NCBI GenBank assembly: GCA_029855935.1
Contig: JAGSHN010000031.1
Location: 1 to 64,000 of the forward strand
DNA length: 64,000 nucleotides
Direction: 5' to 3'
Source: Candidatus Thorarchaeota archaeon
GTDB lineage: Archaea; Asgardarchaeota; Thorarchaeia; Thorarchaeales; Thorarchaeaceae
How positions within the stretch are numbered: position 1 is the first letter of the stretch; every line of letters begins with the position of its first letter. The translations under genes and the position numbers were made by a program. Below, in pieces: positions 1 through 7,344 of this stretch. The notes under the pieces were generated by a model. It saw only the letters and a list, made by a program, of their open reading frames with translations. It was not told the DNA's origin and searched no databases.

Positions 1-622
1 CAGCCTTCTCCTCAGTCTCAGCCTTCTTCTTGCGAGTGGTCTTCTTCTTTGCCGGCTTCTCCTCGGCCTTCTCCTCAGTCTCAGCCTTCTTCTTGCGGGT
101 GGTCTTCTTCTTTGCCGGCTTCTCCTCAGCCTTCTCCTCGGCCTCGGTCTTCTTCTTGCGGGTGGTCTTCTTCTTTGCCGGCTTCTCCTCGGCCTCGGTC
201 TTCTTCTTGCGGGTGGTCTTCTTCTTCACGCGGACGGTCTCTGAGGCCCTCGATTTCAAAAGATCTCCTACCTCGGCCAGCACAGGTCTCTCAGGCACCT
301 TCCTTGCAACCTGCTCTATGCGGTCTGAGAGCATGATGGGTAGTCCCACGTCCTCCTGATTGTACTCGGACGGGTTCGTGTAGGCAACGAAGCCGCTCTC
401 GCGGATGTAGGGCACGATGACACCCTGCGCCTCCCTCTCACGGAGTATCCGACGCGCAACGCTCAGTCGTATTCCGAATCGGTTTGCGATGTCGTACACA
501 GTCACGGACTTTGCCTTGGAAACGTATTTGTCAATCTCCTCCATCGTCTCCTCTTTGGGAAAGGCCTCGCGAATGATCTTCTCGCGAGCAGCGGCCGATC
601 TTCCCCACTTCTTTTTGCTCAC
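1..622 (-). CDS. rps25e: 30S ribosomal protein eS25 (S25e) with repetitive Lys-rich tail, 3' end outside window
   Basis: The N-terminal ~90 residues match eS25: a KKKWGRS start, then a winged-helix core with VTVYDIANRFGIRLSVARR and a GFVAYTN strand. eS25 is a small-subunit head protein. The start is GTG at 622, with GGAG about 12 nt upstream and a TATA box at 681-689. Archaeal eS25 is normally about 100 residues, but here at least 207 are open to the window edge. After residue ~130 the protein becomes a tandem array of AEEKPAKKKTTRKKK-type units (63-bp DNA repeats). The tail may bind rRNA or DNA; that is inference. The C-terminus is not visible. Confidence 0.85.
   Translation of the reverse strand, partial: MSKKKWGRSAAAREKIIREAFPKEETMEEIDKYVSKAKSVTVYDIANRFGIRLSVARRILREREAQGVIVPYIRESGFVAYTNPSEYNQEDVGLPIMLSDRIEQVARKVPERPVLAEVGDLLKSRASETVRVKKKTTRKKKTEAEEKPAKKKTTRKKKTEAEEKAEEKPAKKKTTRKKKAETEEKAEEKPAKKKTTRKKKAETEEKA
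36..230. repeat. 63-bp tandem repeats inside the eS25 tail
   Basis: The word gtggtcttcttcttt recurs at 36, 99 and 162 (period 63 bp), and a related copy begins at 213 after a 12-bp shorter unit (51 bp). Each unit encodes 21 (or 17) residues rich in Lys, Glu, Ala and Thr on the minus strand. The array continues past the left edge of the window. Confidence 0.9.
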
Positions 623-680
623 TGTCAGATGACTCTCCTAGTCTTTCTTGTTCGGGGTCAGCGCAACCTCTGGAACTCGA

Positions 681-689
681 CTTTTAAAG
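681..689. promoter_or_regulatory. Shared TATA box between eS25 and the HExxH gene
   Basis: The near-palindromic cttttaaag lies between divergent starts: GTG 622 on minus and ATG 698 or 719 on plus. It can be read as a TATA box on both strands. About 25-27 nt downstream gives a minus transcription start near 656 and a plus start near 712, which would favour ATG 719 for the plus gene. Confidence 0.5.
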
Positions 690-697
690 ATGCTGTC

Positions 698-1318
698 ATG
701 ACAAATAGACGACTGAAGATGAGGACAGTACGTATGCTGGCACAGGCCCGGGAGGTCCTAGAGAACCTACTGCGATATGCCTTCGACGGACAACACGCCC
801 AGCTCAGGATGATGAGGACAAAGGGGACGCTCGCCAGCGTTGCGTGGAAACCTCGCGAGGAGGACCCGGACATTCGAGTGAGGATCAGTCGTGTGGTGCT
901 GGGCTGGCCTGAGCCCGCGCTCATTGGACTTCTTGGCCACGAACTCTGTCACCCCATTGCTGGTGTGGATGATCCACAACCCGAACACAATGCCGACGTA
1001 GAGTGTGTGGAGCGTGGCCTGGGAGCATATCTGGCGCTGGAGAGGGCCTACACAGGGAGGTATCACGACCAGCGTCCACGAGGGAGAGGGCGTGATAGGT
1101 ACTTGGGGTATGCCTCAATCAGAGCAATGCTTGATGGACGTGACATCAATAGCCTCGATCGATTGCTTCGGGACTCGGGAGTAGTCCCTCACCTCGCAGC
1201 GGCACACCCTGCCCAAGAAACTGTTGTGACCGTGACCACCATCGACGGTCAGGTCATCATCGAGGATCGCACTGGCCCACTGCCAATACATACGTTTCCC
1301 GTGACTCGCCCGGAATAG
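698..1318 (+). CDS. Hypothetical protein with HExxH zinc-metallopeptidase-like motif
   Basis: This is a 206-residue soluble protein that I cannot assign to a named family. Residues 81-85 read HELCH in the context LLGHELCHP, a perfect HExxH motif after a hydrophobic stretch, as in zincin active-site helices. EHNADVECVERG follows about 11 residues later and offers acidic candidates (D100, E102, E105) for a third metal ligand. There is no signal peptide, so it is probably cytoplasmic. ATG 719 is an alternative start because of the TATA position. Peptidase activity is inference from the motif only. Confidence 0.65.
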   Translation: MTNRRLKMRTVRMLAQAREVLENLLRYAFDGQHAQLRMMRTKGTLASVAWKPREEDPDIRVRISRVVLGWPEPALIGLLGHELCHPIAGVDDPQPEHNADVECVERGLGAYLALERAYTGRYHDQRPRGRGRDRYLGYASIRAMLDGRDINSLDRLLRDSGVVPHLAAAHPAQETVVTVTTIDGQVIIEDRTGPLPIHTFPVTRPE

Positions 1319-1357
1319 GAACAGTGTGAGTGGGCATCATTCGGGACCGGGGGCAAG

Positions 1358-2665
1358 TCAACGCTCTCCCTTGCCGGACTCATCCTCGTCCGTCCTCGGC
1401 TCTATCACAAGCTTCTGCTCCGCCCAGACCCTCGATTTCGGAGGGATGTCGCGGTCGATGACGCAGCCAGGAGTGATTATCGAGTCGGTGCCAATACGTG
1501 TTGCGGGATAGACAGATGTGTTGACACCTATGACGACACGGTCACCCACGATTGCTCCAAACTTTCTCATCGGTATCTGTACGCGGATGTCCTCATATTG
1601 CAAGTACAGAGGCTTGTTATCCGGACGCCAGTTCCACATCTGGGCGCCTGCCTCGATGCAGGTATCGGCACCAATCAGTGAGTCGGCAAGATACGTCATC
1701 CGACCCACGTTGACACGGTCGAAGATCATCGAGTTGCGAATCTCGACAGCATACCCGAGATGCACACCGTCACACAGACAGGCGTAGTCTCGGACCAGAG
1801 AGTTGTTCCCTATGTACACGCCCTTACCAATGTAGACTGGACCACGAATTGTAGTACCTGGTCGGACAACACTCTCTTCACCGATGTACACAGGGCCCTC
1901 AAGGACGACATTCTTGTGAATCTCGGCTGACTCCGCGATGAAGGTCCCTCGGCCACGAAGCATCTTGTCCATCACAACACGATTGGCCTTCAGGATGTCC
2001 CAAGGCCACGTGAACTCAGCCCACTCGCGCTCCCAGACGGTGGCGGCAATCTTCTTCCCCGATGATATCATCGACTCGATTGCGCGCTCCATAGTCTCCT
2101 CTCTCTGAAGAACGTCGAAGATCTCAGTCGTGAAGACGGTGACGCCGCCGACAGCATAGTTGCTCACATACCTGTCCGGGCCGCCTTTCTCGACAAGCTT
2201 CTCCACAATGCCGTTCGGACCAATCCTGACCGTCCCAAATTGCTCGGGATTGGAGACAAGTGTGACGAGCATAGTGACATCTGCATCCATCAATCCGTGA
2301 TTGGCAATGGTCCGCGACACCATCTCGGGCTCTACAAGGACATCACCATTGACGAGGAGGAACTCGTTCTCGTCCTCTAGCTCGTCACGAGCCGTCAACA
2401 TAGCGTGTTCGACGCCTCGTTGTTCCCTCTGGTAGACATAGCGGATTCTGACACCCAGATCTTCGCCCTGCTGAAATCTCTCTGTGATCTCATCACGACC
2501 GTGGCCGACTACGATGACAATGTCTTTGATGCCATTGTCACGGAGGCTCTCGAGAATGTACTGCAGGACGGGGCGACCAGCGATCATCAGCATCGACTTC
2601 GAACGGTCGGTTGTGAGCGGACTCAGCCGGGCGCCCTTCCCGGCCGTTAGAACAAGGGCCTTCAT
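1358..2665 (-). CDS. Bifunctional GlmU-like sugar-1-phosphate nucleotidylyltransferase
   Basis: The N-terminal Rossmann-like domain (residues 1-~235) carries the signature ALVLTAGKGARLSPLT and the NGDV metal-binding strand. The C-terminal half is a left-handed beta-helix of hexapeptide repeats (for example IYIGEESVVRPGTTI, IYIGKGVYIGNNSLV). This is the layout of archaeal GlmU-type enzymes that make UDP-GlcNAc or dTDP-sugars from sugar-1-phosphate, with possible acetyltransferase activity. It supplies activated sugars for glycans, which fits the UDP-GlcNAc 2-epimerase at 49815. GTG 2671 and ATG 2668 are alternative starts. A TATA-like ctttatt lies near 2700 on the minus strand. Confidence 0.85.
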   Translation of the reverse strand: MKALVLTAGKGARLSPLTTDRSKSMLMIAGRPVLQYILESLRDNGIKDIVIVVGHGRDEITERFQQGEDLGVRIRYVYQREQRGVEHAMLTARDELEDENEFLLVNGDVLVEPEMVSRTIANHGLMDADVTMLVTLVSNPEQFGTVRIGPNGIVEKLVEKGGPDRYVSNYAVGGVTVFTTEIFDVLQREETMERAIESMISSGKKIAATVWEREWAEFTWPWDILKANRVVMDKMLRGRGTFIAESAEIHKNVVLEGPVYIGEESVVRPGTTIRGPVYIGKGVYIGNNSLVRDYACLCDGVHLGYAVEIRNSMIFDRVNVGRMTYLADSLIGADTCIEAGAQMWNWRPDNKPLYLQYEDIRVQIPMRKFGAIVGDRVVIGVNTSVYPATRIGTDSIITPGCVIDRDIPPKSRVWAEQKLVIEPRTDEDESGKGER

Positions 2666-2808
2666 CATCACTCAGATAATCAGCCGGCGTGCACGGCAAT
2701 AAAGTTAGCTCTTTGCACAAACTGCGGGCGCGTCCAATACGATAGTACAGATGCTACACGGGTTCACTCGCCGCGACTGGCGGGACCATGGAGGGGGCGG
2801 CCCAGACC

Positions 2809-3546
2809 TCAAGAGGGCGGACGCAGAGAGAAATAGAGCCGCTGCTTCCCTGCACCAACGTTCTTTGTCTTGCCAACAACAATTGACCCGATCTCGCGCG
2901 TGTTTGCCACGTGTGTCCCAGCACAGGCCGCGTAGTCGTAGTCATCGATGATGACCAGCCTGAATTCCTCCACAGACTTCGGTACCATCTCAAGGTACCG
3001 TGTCTGATAGCCCTTCTCCTGAAGCAGTGCTATGGCCTCTGCACGTGGTATGAACTCAATCTTCACGTCCATGCCACGGGCAAGTATGCTGCTGACCTGA
3101 GTCTCAATCTCACGCTTTAGCTCGTCGGTGAAGTGATCAATCGGTCTGAAGTCCGCGCGACTCTTTCCGGGATGAATCATATTGCCGACTGTCTCTAGAC
3201 CGTGAACAGTCTGTAGGTACCTTGACAGAACATGCTGTGCGGTATGAAAGCGCATACACTCGTACCGCCAGTCCCAGTTCAAGACGCCGTGGACGCTCGC
3301 GCCAGCTGAGAAGGGGGGTGCAGACTCCAAGATATGGCGGACCTCACCCCCACTCTTCCGGGTGTCAACAACCCGCACTGTGTGCTCGCCGTCCGAGAGG
3401 ACTCCTCTGTCCCCACTCTGTCCGCCGCCCTCGGGATAGAAGGCAGTCCTGTCGAGCACCACGAAGTCTGGCCCAACACCCGTGACTGTGGCATCAAACT
3501 CTCGAATGTAGTTGTCCCTCATATGGAGAAGCTCTGTCATGACCAT
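2809..3546 (-). CDS. alaX: Alanyl-tRNA editing protein AlaX-M
   Basis: The 245-residue protein has the AlaX/AlaRS-editing architecture: an N-terminal glycine-rich barrel with AFYPEGGGQSGDRG, then the zinc-binding editing site HTAQH (about residue 97) and CAGTH (about residue 210). It hydrolyses mischarged Ser-tRNA(Ala) (and Gly-tRNA(Ala)) in trans. The length and the N-terminal barrel fit the medium class. The start ATG 3546 has GGGAG 5 nt upstream. It follows the 142-residue gene at 3562 after 15 nt and is probably in one transcript with it. Confidence 0.93.
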   Translation of the reverse strand: MVMTELLHMRDNYIREFDATVTGVGPDFVVLDRTAFYPEGGGQSGDRGVLSDGEHTVRVVDTRKSGGEVRHILESAPPFSAGASVHGVLNWDWRYECMRFHTAQHVLSRYLQTVHGLETVGNMIHPGKSRADFRPIDHFTDELKREIETQVSSILARGMDVKIEFIPRAEAIALLQEKGYQTRYLEMVPKSVEEFRLVIIDDYDYAACAGTHVANTREIGSIVVGKTKNVGAGKQRLYFSLRPPS

Positions 3547-3561
3547 CACAACTCCCTGCTC

Positions 3562-3990
3562 TCAGTCAATGGCCCCCAGACGGTGTCGCCTCCATTCCTC
3601 CACTGCTATGTTCTGAGCCTTCCTGACCTCGTCAGGCTGTAGTTTCGTGCGTAGAGCCTCAGAGGCTGCCTCGATCAGGCTTCGTACTCCCGCCTCGGTC
3701 TCCTCGACTGCCACACCCGACACGACAGCCTCAACGACATCTTCAGGCAGTCCTCGCTCACGGAGAAAGCGTGCTAAGGGCGTCTGAGAGAGAGGCACGT
3801 GGCCAGAGGCCATTGAGGGCTCAAGTCCAATGGCACGAATCCTGCTCTCGAACAAAGTGGTCACAATCTCTTGGCGATCTCGGACCTCAAGCTGCGGCGG
3901 CGGCTTTCCCTTCTCGAAGGCCTTCATCAGTCTCTTGACCTGTTTCAATGCGGGATGACCCTTCTTCTTCCTCCGCCCAAAGAATGACAT
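3562..3990 (-). CDS. Conserved-looking hypothetical protein, basic N-terminus, upstream of alaX
   Basis: This 142-residue protein is not recognised. It starts with a very basic MSFFGRRKKKG stretch, followed by a predicted all-helical body without membrane segments or Cys pairs. The reading frame is well formed, and it sits 15 nt upstream of alaX, so co-transcription is likely. A role in RNA metabolism would be guesswork. Confidence 0.6.
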   Translation of the reverse strand: MSFFGRRKKKGHPALKQVKRLMKAFEKGKPPPQLEVRDRQEIVTTLFESRIRAIGLEPSMASGHVPLSQTPLARFLRERGLPEDVVEAVVSGVAVEETEAGVRSLIEAASEALRTKLQPDEVRKAQNIAVEEWRRHRLGAID

Positions 3991-4135
3991 TGCTGCAGTG
4001 TCACCGCCGGTTTCAAATCTTACGATTCTCAGAGACGATAGATGCCCCGAGACCGTCCCTCTCTGAACACGGGCAAAACAGCAACTTTAAGGTTTTGTGT
4101 GAGTTGCGCGAGAGAGAATGAGGAAGTGACGCAGA

Positions 4136-4927
4136 ATGAGCAATCCGGAGAGGCGCGTTCTGGAAGACCTCGCGGCTGGCCGGCTGACTGTAGATGAGGC
4201 AAGGGAACGTCTTCGTAACTTGTCACTCAGACGTGTCGGCGAGATTGCGCTCATTGATGTGGAGCGCCAGAGACGGAGCGGCCTGCCGGAAGTCATCTAC
4301 GGTCTGAAGAAGACTGCGGACGACCTTGTGCAGATAGCATCGTCAATGCTTGAGAGCAGTGGCTTTGCCCTGGTGACGAGAATCAACAGGGAGAAGCTCG
4401 CACGAATTGTAGCGGCTTTCCCAGACGATGTTGTGCAGACGTGGGAGTATAATGACCATAACACCGTGCTCATTCACAGAACCGACTGGAGGCCAGAATC
4501 GTGCAGCGAGAGGATTGCAGTCCTCACAGCAGGTACATCCGACATTCCCTATGCCAATGAGACGCTCGCCATATCCAAGGTGATGGGCGTGGAGACTGTG
4601 AGGTTCTTTGACGTCGGTGTGGCGGGCATTCACAGACTGATCGATCCTCTGCGTACCATCGCGGAGAGCAATGTGGCGGCGGTTGTGGTCTTTGCAGGAA
4701 TGGAGGGTGCTCTGCCGACGATAGTCGCGTCCCTTGTCGACGTGCCAGTCATCGGCGTCCCTGTGCCGACGGGATATGGCCTTGGCGGAGACGGGGTGGC
4801 GGCGCTGATGGCCATGCTCCAGTCTTGTGCCCCAGGACTCAGCGTTGTCAACATAGGCAATGGTGTAGGGGCTGGTGCAGTGGCCTGTCTGATAGCAAGA
4901 GTGTGCGCGTCACGTAGAGAGGCCTAG
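4136..4927 (+). CDS. larB: LarB, pyridinium-3,5-biscarboxylic acid mononucleotide synthase
   Basis: The 263-residue protein has an N-terminal helical region with LAAGRLTVDEARERLR and a PurE-like C-terminal domain (residues ~125-255) with TAGTSDIPYANET, VFAGMEGALPTIVASL and VPTGYGLGGDG, the hallmarks of LarB. LarB carboxylates and hydrolyses nicotinic acid adenine dinucleotide as the first step toward the nickel-pincer cofactor. No LarC or LarE is nearby. The start ATG 4136 has GAGG upstream; a TATA-like actttaagg lies at 4083-4091. Confidence 0.93.
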   Translation: MSNPERRVLEDLAAGRLTVDEARERLRNLSLRRVGEIALIDVERQRRSGLPEVIYGLKKTADDLVQIASSMLESSGFALVTRINREKLARIVAAFPDDVVQTWEYNDHNTVLIHRTDWRPESCSERIAVLTAGTSDIPYANETLAISKVMGVETVRFFDVGVAGIHRLIDPLRTIAESNVAAVVVFAGMEGALPTIVASLVDVPVIGVPVPTGYGLGGDGVAALMAMLQSCAPGLSVVNIGNGVGAGAVACLIARVCASRREA

Positions 4928-4941
4928 CGCCGTTTAGGCAC

Positions 4942-6096
4942 TCAGGGCTCGTGCGCGCGGGTCCCCTTTGGAATCTGATCTGCGACTCTGACATAGACCT
5001 TGGTGGCGGTGACAAGGTCATCGATAGACACGAACTCGTTCGGCTGATGAGCCTGTTCAATCGACCCTGGCCCACATATGACATTGATTATGCCAATCTT
5101 TGGTTGAAGCACGGAGCAGTCCGTGCCGTACGGAGCCGCACAAAGACCGGGCGAACGTCCGATGATGCTCTTGACAGCCTGCGACGCGACCTGTACTATT
5201 GGTGAGTCGAGAGGGGTGATGACGGCGGGCTTGCCGTGGACATACTCCACGCGCACGGTGTCGCCAAGACCCGCATCGCTCAGACGCGCTCTCATCTCGC
5301 TCAGCACACCGTCAAGGGTCTGTCCTCGTACAAGACGCATGTCCACCTCGGCCTCGCATCTGTCAGGTACCACATTGATCTTGACCCCGCCCCGAATCCG
5401 GCCGACGTTCACGGTGGGGGAGCCCATCAGCTCACTGGGCTCGTAGGAGTATCTCTCCCCTGTGAGAACACGTAGAGCGGCTATGCAGAGCTCAATCGCA
5501 TTGACGCCCTCTTCGGGGCGGGAGGCATGGGCAGCACGACCCACAGCCACCACACGCGTCCACAGCATGCCCTTCTCCCCGACGAACACGTCAAGATCCG
5601 TAGGCTCGGCGCACACGCCAAACTGCACGCCGGATAGAACACCACTCTTGGCCACCTCCTCGGCACCAGAACATCCACTCTCCTCATCGGCTGTGGCAAG
5701 GACGGTCAGTGGAGTAGAGGCGCCACTCTCGACATACAGAACAAGGGCCTCAGCCAAGGAGGCAACAGGACCCTTCATATCACATGCCCCGCGACCGTAT
5801 AGCCTTCCGCCGACAACCTCGCCTGCGAACGGGTCGTGTTCCCATTGCTCTTTGGGACCTGCGGGCACAGTGTCGAGATGACCGTGCAGGACGAGTGGGC
5901 CCGTACGACCCTCATGACTGAAGAAGACAAGATTGGGTCGGCGAGAGGAGCCGATCTGTCTAGATGCAATTCCGTACGCCTCAAGATGTTCCCGCAAAAC
6001 TCTCGCCGCCTCGGCCTCTCTGCCCGGCGGATTCTCAGAGTTCGCTGCAATCAGGTCTCTTGCCAGAGCCACAATCCTCTTCCTGTCAATCTCCAT
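4942..6096 (-). CDS. M20 family metallopeptidase (ArgE/DapE/CPG2-like)
   Basis: The 384-residue enzyme shows the M20 metal sites in order: LHGHLDTVP, GACDMKGP, DEESGCSG, CAEPTD and a late His in EQAHQPNE. A dimerisation lid is inserted after about residue 180. The family hydrolyses N-acyl amino acids or small peptides with two zinc ions (acetylornithine or succinyl-diaminopimelate deacylases, carboxypeptidase G2). The substrate cannot be told from sequence and no arginine or lysine genes adjoin. It converges with larB and the 3' ends are 14 nt apart. Confidence 0.9.
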   Translation of the reverse strand: MEIDRKRIVALARDLIAANSENPPGREAEAARVLREHLEAYGIASRQIGSSRRPNLVFFSHEGRTGPLVLHGHLDTVPAGPKEQWEHDPFAGEVVGGRLYGRGACDMKGPVASLAEALVLYVESGASTPLTVLATADEESGCSGAEEVAKSGVLSGVQFGVCAEPTDLDVFVGEKGMLWTRVVAVGRAAHASRPEEGVNAIELCIAALRVLTGERYSYEPSELMGSPTVNVGRIRGGVKINVVPDRCEAEVDMRLVRGQTLDGVLSEMRARLSDAGLGDTVRVEYVHGKPAVITPLDSPIVQVASQAVKSIIGRSPGLCAAPYGTDCSVLQPKIGIINVICGPGSIEQAHQPNEFVSIDDLVTATKVYVRVADQIPKGTRAHEP

Positions 6097-6537
6097 CAGG
6101 AGAGCTCACCACCTGTGCCAGCAGCATCTCAGATCCATACGATTCGGATGCTGACCATGCGATCCGACGGTCGTCAGGTACGACACCGAGGAGGTTTCCA
6201 CGGTGTCAGTCGTACAGACAGACACTGCCTGCGTAAAGTAGTTGGTGGTGGACAGAGATTCGTCACGACAGACCTACACGCTGGTACAGGCCCTACGACA
6301 TCCTCGCAGCATACTTATCTGTGCTCTTGTGTCTGAGATGACCGGTCGATGAAGCAGCTACCCCTGTCCGAGCATCAGCGATGACGAACCAAGAGCCGGC
6401 TGAGACCGCCCATACCCAATCGTGTTCTCCGCTCAAGCCATAGCTGGTCTATGACCGTTATGACTATCTCAAGTGTAGACACCGAGAGCAGGGGAGGGCC
6501 GAGACCTACACAAGTGGGACACAAAACAGGGCTGCGA
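6097..6537. other. Intergenic stretch without convincing protein gene
   Basis: Between the M20 peptidase and the small gene at 6538 I see no coding frame with protein-like composition. Open frames here run antisense into the peptidase gene or are Arg/Ser/His-rich and lack ribosome binding sites. The only structured signal is the C/D-like unit at 6343-6408. Confidence 0.6.
6343..6408 (+). ncRNA. Candidate C/D-box-like sRNA
   Basis: The stretch is laid out like an archaeal C/D guide RNA. It has a 5-bp terminal stem cggtc/gaccg (6343-6347 with 6404-6408), a C-like cgatga (6347-6352), a D'-like ccga (6368-6371), a C'-like cgatga (6379-6384) and a D box ctga (6400-6403). Both guide spacers are 15 nt and the D'-C' spacer is 7 nt. 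A TATA-like atacttatc at 6311-6319 would start transcription near 6340. The C boxes deviate from the RUGAUGA consensus, so confidence is low. Confidence 0.33.
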
Positions 6538-6753
6538 CTACCGATTCTTCTTCTGCTGCTTCGCCCCTCGATAACGGTGATCGCAGGTCATTGAGAAAAT
6601 CAGTTGGTCCCTCTTCATCTCCACCGAGTATGTGTTGCCTGCTGTGTCCTCCACGAAAACGGGTTCGCCTCTCATGAACTTTCGGATTGTGCGACGCAGT
6701 CTCCAAGAGGTGATCCGATGGGACGACGTGCAGGTCTCGGCCATGTCTATCAT
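6538..6753 (-). CDS. Small hypothetical protein
   Basis: This 71-residue basic protein has a plausible beta-rich middle (EPVFVEDTAGNTYSVEM) and a basic Gln/Lys tail. A good TATA box (cctatatatta on the minus strand, 6825-6835) lies upstream, giving a transcription start near 6800 and a leader of about 45 nt. No family is recognised. The composition and promoter support a real gene more than the frame length does. Confidence 0.5.
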   Translation of the reverse strand: MIDMAETCTSSHRITSWRLRRTIRKFMRGEPVFVEDTAGNTYSVEMKRDQLIFSMTCDHRYRGAKQQKKNR

Positions 6754-6967
6754 CTCCGTTGGACGACGGTGTCAACCGACATCGCAACGGCAAATACGAC
6801 AACTATAGGAAACTTCCACTTGTCGTAATATATAGGGGCTGAAACAGACGATGGCTTAGAAATGGCCTGTAGAGGCCGTTTTCTGGCCCCTCTGAGGGAC
6901 GGACTCACGATGCTGGGTTGGATCTCGACAAACTCGTAAAATCATCAAAATCTGGCCGCAGTCTTAC

Positions 6968-7198
6968 TTAACAATCGGCCACGTCACTTTGAGGCCCACC
7001 ACGACCAGAAGTAGAGACATCAAGCACCCGCACGGAGAGTCGCCCCCTCAGTCGTGACACCACGACGGACTCGTCGCCGAACCTAAGGACGATCTCATCG
7101 CCCTCTCCGAGAAACTTGTCTGCACCGCTCGCAATGAGACTGTCTATGATGTTCTGTAGGCGGACACCGTACTCTTGTTCCGTGTCCAAGCACTTCAC
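6968..7198 (-). CDS. Small hypothetical protein with beta-barrel-like pattern
   Basis: This 76-residue protein begins at GTG 7198 with ggaagg just upstream. The pattern GDEIVLRFGDESVVVSRLRG followed by LSVRVLDV suggests a small beta-barrel preceded by a helix (LQNIIDSLIASGADKFLG). A TATA-like attaatatt is on the minus strand at 7268-7276. No family is recognised. It lies downstream of the DapA-Fae genes in the same orientation but 146 nt away. Confidence 0.5.
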   Translation of the reverse strand: MKCLDTEQEYGVRLQNIIDSLIASGADKFLGEGDEIVLRFGDESVVVSRLRGRLSVRVLDVSTSGRGGPQSDVADC

Positions 7199-7344
7199 CT
7201 TCCATCGCGTAGCCTTGACTTGCGAGGTCTAGGGGGCTTGTGTAGGAGGGGGTGACCCATACGGTCAATATTAATCCTACGGGCACAGCGGCCGTCCATC
7301 TCTCGAAAGGCGACTGCTCCGTTGCCCGTGATGATGACGAGTGC

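Noticed and set aside
1-240. CRISPR array
   Set aside because: The only regular repeats of the window are here, with 63-bp period and no unique spacers; they are in-frame protein repeats of eS25.
5836-6336. Long + strand open frame antisense to the M20 peptidase and into the intergenic stretch
   Set aside because: Most of it mirrors the peptidase gene; the remainder is Arg/Ser/Cys/His-rich without a ribosome binding site or family likeness.
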